Shown here piece by piece: positions 22,161 to 34,070 of a stretch of 64,000 nt of DNA. Origin of the DNA: Chondrus crispus. Its lineage: Eukaryota; Rhodophyta; Florideophyceae; Gigartinales; Gigartinaceae. The notes beneath the pieces are model-generated. The model saw only the letters and a list, made by a program, of their open reading frames with translations. It did not search any database and was not told where the DNA came from. The stretch spans positions 223,508-287,507 of the forward strand of contig NW_005178810.1 in the NCBI RefSeq assembly GCF_000350225.1, read 5' to 3'. Each line of letters begins with the position of its first letter. Within the stretch, counting starts at the first letter, position 1. The translations under genes and the position numbers were made by a program.

Positions 22161-22734
22161 GTGGTCTCCCGACCTAGAAGACTCTAAGATCGTTCCAAGA
22201 AGACGGCCGATTTCCTCCGCGTCCGTATGCGTCGAGATGAGCGAAGGGTCCGAACCCTCGGTCCACTCCGCACCGACCGATATGCTGGCGTCCGCGCTAC
22301 GCGTCCGATCCGACGACGGCGCCGCAGGTCCTCGGGATCGCGAACCGTCTCCAGACTACTCAGAAGGACGCGCTCGCGCGATGTACGAACGCATCGCGGA
22401 GTATATCGAGGATGTCCGGACATCCCTTCGTGTCGACGTGACCAACCAGGTCTCCGCCCGCTGTCCTGACGAGTCGCGCTCCCTCCACGAAGGAAAGTTT
22501 GAGCGCGTGACTCAGTCCTGGGAGAGCCTGCGCGCGCTCGCCGACCAGTTGCGCTCCGTCTAGTGTTGGTCGAGGACGCGCGCATCGAGGCCCCTACGGC
22601 GGACGTTGCAGGTCGACCCGCGAGTACGAACTCCGGGGTACGACGGGACACGCAGCCTTCCCCATCTGCCGAACAGATGGGAGCGTTCGCGCATACGGCT
22701 GCGGAACTCAACTCGGCGCACCGGCGCGCTCGTG

Positions 22735-23480
22735 AGTTAGAACAGGACTCGGCCGTAAGGTCGCCCGGAGCCCCCCCGAGAGGGCCCGGTGCCACTGTTC
22801 CTCCGGGCGCGTCCAATGCGCAGGAGTGGCCTCCGACTGGTGCCGTCACCAATCGGAGCGCGGAGGATATCAAACCAACGGCGGACGCGAACTTCGCGTC
22901 CGAGACTCAAGCTCTTTCGCATGCCCCCGGAAGCATGCGGCAGTTGCGACAGGTACCGTACGGGCACGACCAGGACCATGGTGGAGCCGCTCGCGGATCC
23001 GGAGAACTCATGTTCTCCGTCGATCCTCGCTGGGGCGGCTACCCGCCGGTGGATTACACCGCGCACCCCGGTCCGGTAGACGTACGTACACTACCCGTCA
23101 CCCCGTCAGGCGCGTTCGTAAGATGGAACAGGCATCGGCCGAAAGGTCGCCCGGAGCCCCCCCGAGAGGGCCCGGTGCCACTGTACCTCCGAACGCGCCC
23201 GATGCGCAAGAAGGGAGCCCGACTGGTGCCGACACCAATCGGGTCACTGGGCAGCGCAGCCCCAAGACGGACGCGAATTTCGCGTCCGAGACCCAAGCCC
23301 TACCGCATGTAGCTGGAGACATGCGGCAGATGACACGCGTACCGTACGTGGACGACAAAAGACGCGGAGATACCGCCCGCGGATCAAGAGAACCGATTCT
23401 CTCTTTCGATCCCGGCTGCGGCGGCTATCAGCCGGTGGATCTCACCGCGCACACCGGTCCGGTAGACGTCCGTACGCTAC
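22735..23480 (+). repeat. Tandem duplication of about 370 bp in the gag region of gypsy 1
   Basis: 22735-23095 and 23117-23480 align throughout, from CGGCC(G/A)(T/A)AAGGTCGCCCGGAG to CCGGTCCGGTAGACGT, but differ at many sites, far more than the LTRs do. The gypsy 2 element has a single copy at 45690-46035. Each unit carries the same four stem-loops. Confidence 0.75.
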
Positions 23481-24819
23481 ACGAATTCTTACGCGGACTA
23501 GCCCCTGCGACCCGGGTCGCAGTGGGTGAGACCGTCCAACCATTGCCCGGACAACAGAAGACAGACCGTCCAACGATCCGCCGCATCGCGAAGGCGGCAG
23601 GCACAACGTGCCGCGCTCTGCGCGATTTGCCGCTGCCGGATCCGAAACCGGCAGCGAGGGGGAATCGAACCCCGAGGCCGCATGCGACAAGTTCGCCTGC
23701 GGCATCCCTCCACATAGGAGAGGATGAGTGGCAGGCCGACCCTGTCCTCAATGCGCGAGGCCGCAAGTCCGTGGGAGGCCGACCTCCAGCGCCAGCATCA
23801 ACGAGATCGACTGGAAGATTTGCGATTGCGTTCGCGCGCACCCCGAGGGTGACGAGTTGTACGGACCGCCGGGTCGCCGAGTTATACATCTCGAATCGAG
23901 ATGGAGGAGTCGCTCCTCCTCGCGTACCCCGCCTCACCGATGAGGAGGCACGCGAAGCGGCGATCTTCGCCTCGGGAGATGGCAGCCCGTACGTGTGTTG
24001 GCTATACCGTACGTACGGTCACGCCATGTACGCGTGCCAGTTCCTGTCCCCGGAACAACGAATGTTCACGGCGTACAGGGACTACCACTACCCGATGGAC
24101 ACGCGCCCCGAAATGCGCAATCTCCTCCGGCAGTCGGCGGACGAAGCCGGCCCCCCGCGTCAAGGATTCTCGAACCGTTCGGGTGGTAGCGCACGCTTCG
24201 CCCCACGAGGAGACCCTGGTGAGTCCGGTGGCGACCACCATCGGCGAAGAACGCGAAGGCGCCCAGGCTTCCGTAAGCCCGGCGCGTGTGAGCGAAAGAG
24301 AAGACACCCTGACCTCCGTCGGTCAGATGCCACGGACAGACCGTGAAGGCACCGAGGCTTCCGTAAGCCCCGTGCACAAGACGGAGCGTGAGGCGTGGGC
24401 CGATGCAAGACGCCCCAAAGATCCCACCGATCGCCGTGTCGCCGAGGGGATCGCATATGCGCTACACGTCACCGACTTGACCGATCAAGCCGGGGAGGCA
24501 GGAGCTGGCCGACCTAGCTCCGCAGAGAGGACACCGTCGACAAGGGAGGGATCGGCTCGAACGACCCCCGGCCAAGTGCCCGCCGCCGACATCCAGCGCG
24601 CCGAAGACCCCGAGGCTGGCGCGCTCGACTCCCCACCGCAGGACGACCTTCCGGCCCCTCTTACGATGGAGGAGATTGCTGACGAGCAACGCGTGGATGA
24701 CTTCTGCCAAACCGTTTTGGCACGACAGTCAGAGTCCCGGGACTCCGCGTTCTTCGAGGACCACCAGGGGGTGCTCAAACGGAGACACCCCTTCGACCCT
24801 GCTATTGTGCAGGTGGTGG

Positions 24820-26150
24820 TACCTCGGACGCTCCACGCCAGGCTGCTTCGCCTGTGCCGCAACCCGGTCATCGCGGGGCACCCGGGCCAGAACCGTATGT
24901 ACTACGCGCTCCGTCGCGAGTACTACTGGCCCCATCTGGCCGCAGGTGTCGCCGCCACAGTGCGAGGTTGTCGAACCTGCGCGATGAACCGGGTCAAGCT
25001 GAGGAAACATCTCAACCGATTGAGATTGTTTCCAGCTACGAGGCCGCTCGAGAGCCTGGCCATCGACATCTTGGGGCCACTCCCCAATACGAAATCCGGA
25101 AAACGGTTCCTGCTCGTGATCACGGACCGCTTTAGCAAGCTGACGCAAGTCGTTGCGCTCCGCACGATAACCGCATACACCGTCGCAGTTGCGTTCTGCG
25201 AATCGTGGGTGTTTAAGTACGGCGTCCCGCACACGTTGCTGTCGGATAACGGACCGCAGTTTAACGCCAAGTTCTTCCACAGCACGTGCCGTGTTCTGGG
25301 GATTACTAATATGTACACATCGGCGTACCATCCCCAGACGAACGGGCAAGTCGAGCGATACAACCGAACGATCGCCGCGATGCTACGAAACTACGTAGGC
25401 GAGCATCAAGATGACTGGGACGTGTACGTGGGGCCGCTTACGTACGCGTATAACTCCCACGTACACCGCACAACCGGCACGACGCTGTTCGAGCTCGTGC
25501 TCAGCAGGCCACCGCCGGAGTTCTCGCTTCGACGAGCTGACGGTGACGCGCCCCCTGCCGACAGAGGGAACGAACGCGCCGAGTTCCTCCAGACCTTGGA
25601 CTCGAAAATCCAGAAGGCCTACGGGAGCCTGCGTCGGACGCAGGCTCGCTACAAGCGCGACTTCGATAAGCGCATACGCCGGATCGATTCGCGACTCCGT
25701 CCCGGAGAGTACGTATGCCTCAACCCCACCGATGGGGGGAGGACATCGAACAAGCTCGCGTCCCCGGCGGTTGGACCCTACCGTGTCATCGCGAACGACC
25801 GCCGAACCATCACGATCGATCGTGATGGGGTCACTGAGCGGGTCTCCGCAGATCGCTGCGTGTACGCGCCACCGCCGACGGACGCGCCACGGGGGAGCAC
25901 AACAACCCCAGCTGACCTTGCCGACAAGGTCAGAGAGGGAACACAGTACGCTGTCGAGCGACTACTGAAGCACCGAGATATGGAAGACGGAACTATCGAG
26001 TTCCTCATCAAGTGGGCGGATTACGACACGCCCACCTGGACTGCGCGGACTCACGTCCCGGAGGAGTTTGTGTCTCGTTACGCCCAACGCCTCCGGAGAC
26101 GCACCGGCATGGACCTCAACTCAAACGTGAACGCGGACGTTCACGCTTGA
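24820..26150 (+). other. Integrase and chromodomain region of gypsy 1
   Basis: Zinc-binding HHCC segment (H near 24.835 kb to CRTC near 24.98 kb), a DDE core (LAIDILGPLP; LSDNGPQFN; then NGQVERYNR), then a chromodomain-like C-terminus (YAVERLLKHRD, EFLIKWADYDTPTW). In chromoviruses this domain steers integration to modified histones. The matching region of gypsy 2 is 50990-52448. Fossil part; shown for layout only. Confidence 0.8.
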
Positions 26151-27668
26151 GGAGGGGGCCCTCAACCGCTCCTTCGCGGATTAAAACGTCAGGCTGCACC
26201 AGCAGACCGGAAAGAGAGACGTGGAAGGACAGCTGCCCTCATGGGAGGGTCACGCGATCGGACGACGCCCGACGTCAAGACGCATTGATGGACAGAGCCA
26301 GTGCCAGAGGGCGCGACGACGCCGGCACGCAGCCACAAGTCCAGCCAACGAACGGCTTCCGACGTCGCCGACAAGACGCGGGAGCGAACACAGCACGTAC
26401 TGTCTTACGAAAACAAGAAGAAAACAAGTCCTCTCGGATGATGAGGAGAGACCCTGACGAGACCGCGTAGTCTATCGTCAGGAAAGGCACCTCCCCATTG
26501 CGGTAATGGGTACACGGCTCGCCGTACCGATGGGAGACAGTAGCTTGTTACGAGAAGCGGAGCGACCGCGCCCGACTCCTCTACAAGGTAGGAGAGCCAC
26601 GGTCGAAGAAGCAGTCGAGAAGTGGAGACGCGTTAGATTTCCCAGCTCCAATCGAGTACTGGAGACGACCCGGACGCGCAAGTATTACATGAGCGCAGAC
26701 CCCTTTTCACGACCGCCGCCGGACACCGAAGTTGGCGCAAAAATGGACGGAGGAGCTGAGAGCACGAGCGCACGCCTGCGTGCGCGCTACAGGGAAGACG
26801 GAGGACCCAGAGAACCGACACCGTGGCGCCCTAGTACGAAGAAGAAAAAAGGGGGTCAACACGTGTACCACGGAATGAGAGACAGCGGGCGACGACGCCG
26901 CTCTGGGTTCCAAGGCATACGCAAATTTCACACCAGATCCGTGAGCCGATGAGGAAAGCAGGAACCACGCCAGAACAAAAGCTGGTGCGAGAGCGGAGTG
27001 TGCGCGACGCTGCTGGAGGGGGACGTCGGGCTGCTGCTGGCTCTGGCGCTGACGTGGTGGGGCCGCACCACACGTCACGGACTGCGCTGCGATTTTTTTG
27101 CAAAAATACATTTTCGCGGGAAATGTTTTTTGGAAATGATTTTGGGCGATTTAATCACGGTCAGGTGCAGCGCTGTACAGACAAGCGCATGCGCTACTGG
27201 CCGGTATCGAAAAGGTGCATGCACCTTTTGGTGTACTGTACTGTACGTGGATCCGCGCGCGTGGCACAGCTAATCGCCGACGCAACCAAGATTTTAATTT
27301 TTGAGGAAATTTTTGCATGTTCAGGACAGCGCACCAACCACGACCTGTGTTGGAAATTTTTCGCGGGAAACGTTTTTTGCAATTTTTTCGGTGATCTGAT
27401 CAAGAGCTGGGGCTGTCGCGCTCGTGCAGCGCTGAACGGACACGCGCCGCGCGCGTCGTAGACGCAGCACGTGAAGCGGACGGACGGACAGCGAGGTGTA
27501 CAGTACGGGCCGCGCGCCGTCGCTGCTGTCCGCGCCGATCCGCGCGCGTCGATCCACGCGAGCCCATCTGCGCCGACATTTCCGGCACTGGAGTGCGGCA
27601 TCACCGCATCGCTGCGCACCTACGTGGAATAGCCTACGACGCTGGAATTGCCGCTGCCGCGCGCTGTT

Positions 27669-28569
27669 CCCTCGCCGCCGACGGCGAGGGGCGCCAAGGA
27701 GAAGAGCCTCCGCCGCGCTCCGGGCCCTCGCAGCGGACAGCGAGGGACGCCGAGGAAGAGCCACTACCGCGTTCTGTGCCCTCTCCGCCGACGGCGAGGG
27801 GCACCAAGGATGACCTACAAGCAAGGCGAGAGCGCCTACCGCACTGCGCACACGGCCGATGCCGTACGGCGCGCCCCGGCGGCAGCGCACCAGTCCCTCG
27901 CCGACAGACGGCGAGGAAGACCAAGTATGAGAGCATTTCCTGCTGGTTCGCTCCCCCGCCACGTACGCCAAGGGACACGAACGAAAACTCATATGTCGAG
28001 CGCGGTGTCCTCGCCGCCGACGGCGAGGAACCCAGGGACGATATATAAGCTAGTCGGACCCGCCGGGGGCGCCGCTCCCACGGCCGATGCCGTACGACGA
28101 ACCCCCGTGGCCGCGCTCTGACGACCCCCTACGCTCGACAGCAAGGCGGGCCGGACGAGACGGGAACGACTTCCCAACACGGAGGGAGGTCGGGGGTAAG
28201 AAGACTCTTCCCAGTAACCCGCCGACAACTCGAGGGATCAGTGTGAACTAGGAACGAGGCGCGAGCGACCTTCCGAAAGGTTCGCGATCGTCGACGGGAC
28301 GAAACAGACGAAGGCGGGCGCATGCTCGTACACGCATGCTCGTCATCCCCCATAGAGTGCACCCCACCTCACGACGATGTCGGTAAATGAGAAGAGGGGA
28401 GCGACCTCCCTGACTGATCGCCCTCGACAGTCAGGTATCAGGACCTCGCCGCCGACGGCGAGACGTACCAAGTAGAAGAGCAGCCCGCGCGGTTCCCTCG
28501 CCGTCGACGGCGAGGGGTCTCCAAGAAGGAGGACGGTTGCACGCCCCACCTCGCCGCCGACGGCGAGGA
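27669..28569 (+). repeat. Tandem hairpin array in the 3' region of gypsy 1
   Basis: Eight copies of a CCTCGCC-N6-GGCGAGG-type hairpin start near 27669, 27725, 27779, 27895, 28008, 28443, 28495 and 28548. Most steps are 52-58 bases or multiples of that, and a weaker copy sits at about 27953 where one is missing. Between hairpins a (C)CCAAG(G)A..GA-type word recurs, so the unit is a decayed minisatellite of about 55 bp. It lies between pol and the 3' LTR. Confidence 0.8.
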
Positions 28570-29140
28570 GTACAAAAGGTAAGGTCATCGCCCGCACCGC
28601 TCATCGACACAGATCCACGCGCCGGTTAGCCGCCTGGGGGAACAAAAAAAACAGAAGGTAGCCGCGCCGGCGCGCCACCGATATCGGCGACGACGACCAA
28701 CGCACGCCCATTCCCCATGCCCGTCCGAAGACCGGGGTCGTTCCGCATGGCGCTGCACCTGGATCGCCAGAGGGCGACGAACCCTCTACAGCAGCAGTCG
28801 CCGCGCTCGACGGGCGGGCGAGCGGGCAAGAACCCATACGCCTTGGCGCGTGTTGACACCGCGCGACGCGGCGGGGACCAGAGTACAGGAGGAAGAGGAC
28901 GAGCGCACTACAAGCAGGGAAGGCGACCTCGCTGGAGTCGAGACGGAGAGGAAAAGCAATAGGCGGAAGGAATGCGAGCCGGGAGAGAAGGTAAGGAACG
29001 ATGCGCCCGACACGCGAGGAAGTGAGAGACGGACGCAGACGAGAGACGATGGGAAAAATGGGGGTCGAGACGGAGAGGAAAACACGAGCCACCCTACAGG
29101 CACATGTGAACGCGGACGTTCACACTTGTGGGGGGGGCCG

Positions 29141-29812
29141 TGTAGCATAACCCCCCCTGGGGGACTCTCTTTAGATTAGATCACGATTGATTTAGTTACT
29201 GTAGAGCCCGACGCTCTACAGTACCACCGAGCGTGTCCACGTGTGCCCCACAGCACACGTGCATACGTGTACCCGACGCGTACGAAGCGCGCACACACGG
29301 GTACCACGTGTACTGTCAGCACCGATGCTGACACCGTACAGTGCAGGCCGACCTGCACTACAGTAGACCACTACAGTACCTCGGTACTGTAGTGTTATTA
29401 TAGACGTTTGTATATTAAATATGAGCGGACCGACGGCGGAGGGGAGAGGACAAGCACGAGCTTGTCCAGAACCTACGCCTTTGGTCAAGCTCGCCCCGCT
29501 TATTCTAGATCGGGTTGCCTACAATAGCCCATATCTAGTTAGGAGCCAAGCGGGCAGGGGACGCGCGAGCACGAGAGCGAGCCTAGATCCGCCTCCGCCC
29601 GTCAGCGCTGGTACGTCACCCAGCGCTGCGCCGGGGCGTCGAGGCGTAGATCGGCCCGCGCGTGCGTGCGTCCCCGACCGTACCCGCTCTACCACTGCTA
29701 CCCCGGGCTCGCCCGGTTCCGTTAGCTGTGGTTGCTTCCCGTCTTCCCGCCGATCGGGGTCTCCGCAAGAACTGAGTATACACCCTCCTCCGTTGGGGGT
29801 GTTTATACTACA
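29141..29812 (+). repeat. 3' LTR of gypsy 1
   Basis: Same layout as the 5' LTR. It is preceded by a palindrome (GTGAACGCGGACGTTCAC, 29107-29124) and a purine run (GTGGGGGGGG) that is the likely polypurine tract. Confidence 0.9.
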
Positions 29813-29817
29813 GGCAC

Positions 29818-30060
29818 GACACCCGGGACACGTGGTGGTGGGCCACGGGTACACGTGGTTAATGGCACGGATAAACGTGATGTATAAGACGGGTACACGT
29901 GGGTAATGGCACGATTAACGTGAGGTATAACATGGGTTTACGTGGGTAGAACTGTCAGTAATTCGACAGGGCTCCATGGAGCTTAGACCCGGACACGAGC
30001 GAGGGTTGGGATACACGGTTACACGTGGAATACATGTGACTGAAGATAGTGGGATAGGCG
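29818..30060 (+). repeat. CACGTG-rich direct repeats beside gypsy 1
   Basis: Two copies of a unit of about 43 bp (GGGTACACGTGG(T/G)TAATGGCACG, then (G)AT(T/A)AACGTGA(T/G)GTATAA) stand at 29858-29900 and 29901-29943, with further GGGT(T/A)CACGTGG words on either side. This is the original right-hand flank of the gypsy target and may be part of an old LTR. Confidence 0.55.
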
Positions 30061-30119
30061 GCATGGGCGATAATACAGTCCTGCGATAAGGCGGGGCGCT
30101 CAGTGCTCTACAAACAGTA

Positions 30120-31380
30120 CGAGTGTCGAGCCGAGGAGCCTTGACAATATTGTCTCCGGCATTTCGCGTTGATTTTTTGTACAATTTGTTGATCTGTTCG
30201 TCGCATGGCTGCAAGAAGTGCGTGGTGCTTGAAAGCCACTGTACCACTGCACACTTCAAATTCTTGCACTGTTGTAGCCATTGGCATCCTTCACGGGATG
30301 AATGGCCATCTAACGTGAGACAAGACGCGTCTTCTGCTAGAACAAACTTGCGCACGAAGCGGTTATCATGCTCGATCACGAACTTGATAAGTCGTTTTTC
30401 ATGCTACCATTTTCAGAGGTCAGGACGTCCGCGCCATCCGGCCACTACTTTGCGTTTTTCAACCAGGCTGGAGTTGAGATTTCTTCTACAATCTCATCTT
30501 TAGTAAGCGGTTCCGGCCAAGAAGACATGACATTCTTTCCAGCTACAACGAAAAAGGGAGGGGCATTTAGTCCTGAGGTCGAAACGGCGATGATAGCAGT
30601 AATGTGCTTACTCATCTTTGAGGCGTGGCATGCAGCGTACCCTCCGTGGTGCGTGTCTGCTGCACCAAACACCTTCTTTTCTTCCCATATGCACATGAAA
30701 CCGCCGTCTCATCAAGGTTCCACAATCGGTAAGTGTTCTAAAAAATATCTGAGAAGTCATTCCCGACATTACGAAGCACTTTCGCGAAGCTGGCGACGTG
30801 GTCATAATTTTCTGCGTGAAGTTTTGCAGCGTCTTTGTTCTCGACGTTCCTGTACGTGATATATCTGTTAACAGCTCTCCAGTGTCGAGTAGCATCAGCC
30901 GAAGGAAGTCCACTGTCGGTGCGGAAGGTCTTTCGTCCGTCGGAAGCAATTTCGTATATAACGCTCTTCATATCTTCAACACTCATGGCGAACCCGTGCT
31001 TGGCGGCATACTTGACACGGCCTTGATCATAACGGATTCGTCTCTTGACATGACCGGCTTCCTTCCTGCCCGATTCGTGGATGGGTTGAGAAGTTTCTCT
31101 TGCAGGGATTCATCTTTCGTCCGCACAGCATGGTAAAAGCGATAGACAGTGGCCCTCGAAACGTCGGTTTGTCGCACCACTTGTGAGCGCAGTAATATTT
31201 TTTGAGCAATGGGACTGGTTGGGCACGACTATGGGCGGTTGCTTTGTCTCGTGCCACTCGATGGCACTCAGCAGCGCTTGTGCAGTCAAAGAGCGCGGCA
31301 AATCGGTGGGTGCATCCGAGTAGATTGTTGCGGAACAGGGAATTGCCATCGTAGGAAGATGGCAGTAATGCCATGCTGTC
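30120..31380 (-). pseudogene. Decayed DDE transposase, pogo/Tigger type, second subfamily
   Basis: Read leftwards across several frames on the minus strand: a helix-turn-helix (VRQTDVSRATVYRFYHAV, about 31.15 kb), a linker (SVEDMKSVIYEIASDGRK, about 30.98 kb), then DDE_1 motifs WNLDETAVS (about 30.71 kb), LDGHSS (about 30.31 kb) and FLQPCDEQINKLYKKSTR (about 30.2 kb), with DD35D spacing. At least three frame changes break it. It differs clearly from the 6639-8335 and 31986-33608 transposases. I could not define its terminal repeats. Confidence 0.7.
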
Positions 31381-31596
31381 GTGGCGATAAGCCCGTTTTT
31401 TTGAATCTGGGCGGGCTTCGAGCTACGCGGACGCCCTCACAGTGGGGGGAGAGCTTGAAAGTCGTTTAGGCGGGCAAGTTAGGGACCGATGAGCGTAGCG
31501 TGTAACAAATACAATTCAAAACAGATTTCCACATTGACCCCTTTTCCTGAATTGACCCATTCGGGAAGGGTACGTGCTAGCGATGAAGTAACAGTC

Positions 31597-33929
31597 CCAG
31601 CCCTGAAAGTCAAACGACCGCCCTCAAAGTTAAACGATCATAAAATTATTAAATATTTGGAAAACGGTGCTTAGTTGCTTTTAAGGACGGGTTTCAAGTA
31701 GGAAAAACGCCATAACCTGGACAGGCTTCAAATGTGATCGCCAAGAAGATCCCGGATTCGAATTCCCCGCCCAATTGTAAGGAAGGGCGCAAAGGCGCAT
31801 GCGAATCATTTGAGAGGGGGTAGTACAGTACCAATGTAGCTCCTTCATCATCTTTATCCCCATCCCGACGTCCACGGTCTCTCCAGGAGACATAACAACC
31901 CCTGCTTACCAGAGCTCCCTCTCAGGCTTCCGCTCAACGACGAATTCGGGCTTTACTTAATGCTTTCGATGCTTTAGAGAATAGCATGTCACTCACAGAC
32001 GCAGCGGGGCGCGTGGGCATGGCTCGTAGCACGTTCTACTACAAATACCACAACCGATCAAATGTTATGAAAAACTCAACCACCAGCCAACATTCCTTCG
32101 CACCCAATTTACAGAGAATGAAGAAGCAACCATTTTATCTCTCTGTCTTCAACATTCCGACAAAGGTCACCCGCTCAGCATTTCTGACATCAAAGATGCC
32201 GCAACATTATCTCCATGATGTCTCATGGACGCCGGGCGTCACTTCGCTTCATTAGTGGTCGCCGAGGCGAAAAGTGGGTGAAAGGATTTAGGAGGCGAAA
32301 CATGAAGAAGATTTTTATCGGGGGACCTTCACCGCCAGAAGCGGAGCGTTGGTAAGCCACAAATGCAACAGCCTTCACGACACACATTGACCCGGTTGAG
32401 CACATCATGAAGACTAACAATATCCCACCATCACACATTGCAAACCTCGACGAAACAGGAGTTACCCCTAATCGCGATACAAAGGGAAAGATAACAGGCA
32501 AAGTGGCAATGAGGAGATGCATGCGGGCGATGGGTGGTAAGAATCAAATGAGATCGGCACATTTCAGGAATGTGGGCCGCTTGAAAATGATGCCTGTTGT
32601 GTTTGCAGATGGCGGGTTCGGGCGACCTTTGTTTGTCGTTCAGAGACGAACGTTACCCTACCGAATAGTTCACGTTAATAGTGTGCGTGCGACTCAGTCT
32701 TTGGCAGATTTCTGACGAGCGGCAGCTACATTACAACTCGCGAAGATGTGGCAGGGGTTGACAAATTCAGTTTCGGGAGATGGGCAAACGACTTCGGTGA
32801 GGAATGTCGAGCGAAGACGAGACATGGTCAGAAAGTTTTTTTACTGTATGATGGGTATAGAAGTCACATGAGCTTAAAAGCCCTCGAGATACTGAAGAGG
32901 AACAATACAATTGCGTATGCGCTACCGTCACACACGAATGCAACTACACAGCGCTTGGAAGTTTCAGTGTTTAACTCACTTAAACATTTTATGCGAAAGA
33001 GTATTACTGCTGCCGCCAAGTCTGTCGATGCTAGTAATTACGACCTCTTTGAACTTTGAATTTATGCATGACGCGTATGAACGGGCGTTTACAAGGGAAA
33101 ACATTCTATCTGCCTTTGCGGGGACAGGAATTAACCAACTGGTGCCGGAAATTTTCTGTCCGTTCCCCGTCCTGTCTCGAAAAGCGCACCATCTACAACG
33201 GTCAGTGTTGAGTCATTGGCGTCATTTTTAGAAGACAAGAGATGTAGTATTCGAAGATGTATGCTTTTACAAGTTCCCGTGTTACGGCGCAGGTTTGTGG
33301 ATACCAGTACTGGTTTAAATTTAACTAGTGAGGCTGCCACTAACATGGTGAGACGGAAAGAAGCTCTTCAAAGAGCGAAGAAGGCACGGGAAAGTCTAAA
33401 AATGAATACCCAAGAGCAGAAGTGGTTAACGGTGTATGAGGCAAAGCGACGTCATCGCATACAATTTGAACTGGATGCCTTACACTATCGTGTTGGCCTT
33501 TACGGTGAGGCTTTCAAGCTACCGCGCTCGATGAAGGAGCGTCGCCTTTTTGCACGGCAGCGGGCGCAGAAAAAGAGAGTTGCGTCGCTGGAAAGGAGCA
33601 GAGAATGAGGAATTCGGCCTCATGAGGGTTCTCTACGCTTCTGTGATGCGTCCTTCTGCGCATGTGGAGCAATGTGGTACTGTATGAGATAAAATTGACT
33701 GATTGTGAGATATCCTGTTTCATTTGAGGGGCCGTGGGCTTTTCGACATCTCTTTTCACGGAAATTCAAGCGTTCGGGTGGCGGTTCCATGCGAAGCCTG
33801 CATTGTAATTGGTGCTGGGATGGATGGGAAGTGGTGTTTGGAACCAGCTCTCAAAGAGCGTCCTCCCAAAGCCGCTTGTAAAGTATATAGTTATTTAATT
33901 GTATGAAATCGTTTCAATGGGAGGGCTGG
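31597..33929 (+). mobile_element. Decayed pogo/Tigger element
   Basis: The left end CCAGCCCTGAAAGTCAAACG at 31597 and the complement of the right end, CCAGCCCTCCCATTGAAACG, are related, and both run on into (C)ATAAAATTATTAAATA-like sequence. TA follows the right end (33930-33931); the left flank reads TC, so one copy of the target has changed or the left end is slightly misplaced. The right-hand TA is shared with the Tc1 element that starts at 33932. Confidence 0.5.
31986..33608 (+). pseudogene. DDE_1 transposase pseudogene
   Basis: Homologous along its length to the 6639-8335 transposase. A helix-turn-helix start (SLTDAAGRVGMARSTFYYKY) lies at 31986, then ANLDETGVTPN at about 32.44 kb, TTREDVAGVD at about 32.73 kb, FLLYDGYRSH at about 32.84 kb and TTQRLEVSVF at about 32.95 kb. 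In this last motif Glu replaces the third catalytic Asp. A coiled basic tail runs to the stop at 33608. There are at least four stops or frameshifts (for example between 32.26 and 32.40 kb, and at about 32.71 kb and 33.06 kb), so it is dead. Confidence 0.8.
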
Positions 33930-34070
33930 TACAGTACCGAAAAAAATATAGGGACACCATCAATACTCACATTGCTGGCATACAGTATTGTAAAGGCCAA
34001 AATTGAGGTGCGTCTAGGAGACCGAATCTGGGGTCGGATTTAAAGATCGAGACCTCATTCGCATGATATT

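Larger units (their letters stand above)
21492..29812 (+). mobile_element. Ty3/gypsy chromovirus 1, fossil, target duplication GGCAC
   Basis: An 8.3-kb gypsy element. LTRs of 669 and 672 bp begin TGTAGCATAACC and end (T/A)CTACA. GGCAC lies outside both ends (21487-21491 and 29813-29817). After the 5' LTR comes GTGGTCTCCCGACC, a TGG-type primer site. Parts seen: a gag-like region (about 22.24-24.2 kb, with a zinc-knuckle region near 24.0 kb), integrase (24.8-25.56 kb) and a C-terminal chromodomain (25.93-26.11 kb). A 3-kb 3' region lies before the 3' LTR. I do not recognise reverse transcriptase or RNase H in it. It is broken, with several breaks. The LTRs differ at about 11 sites plus one small indel, about 1.6 %, so it is young. 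Confidence 0.9.

Noticed and set aside
22184-24710. Long minus-strand frames opposite the gypsy 1 gag and integrase regions
   Set aside because: These mirror GC-rich coding on the other strand; the plus strand carries the recognisable gypsy domains.
27669-28569. CRISPR-like array of regularly spaced palindromes
   Set aside because: The repeats lie inside a eukaryotic gypsy element, spacers are related to one another, and no cas genes exist; it is a decayed minisatellite of hairpins.
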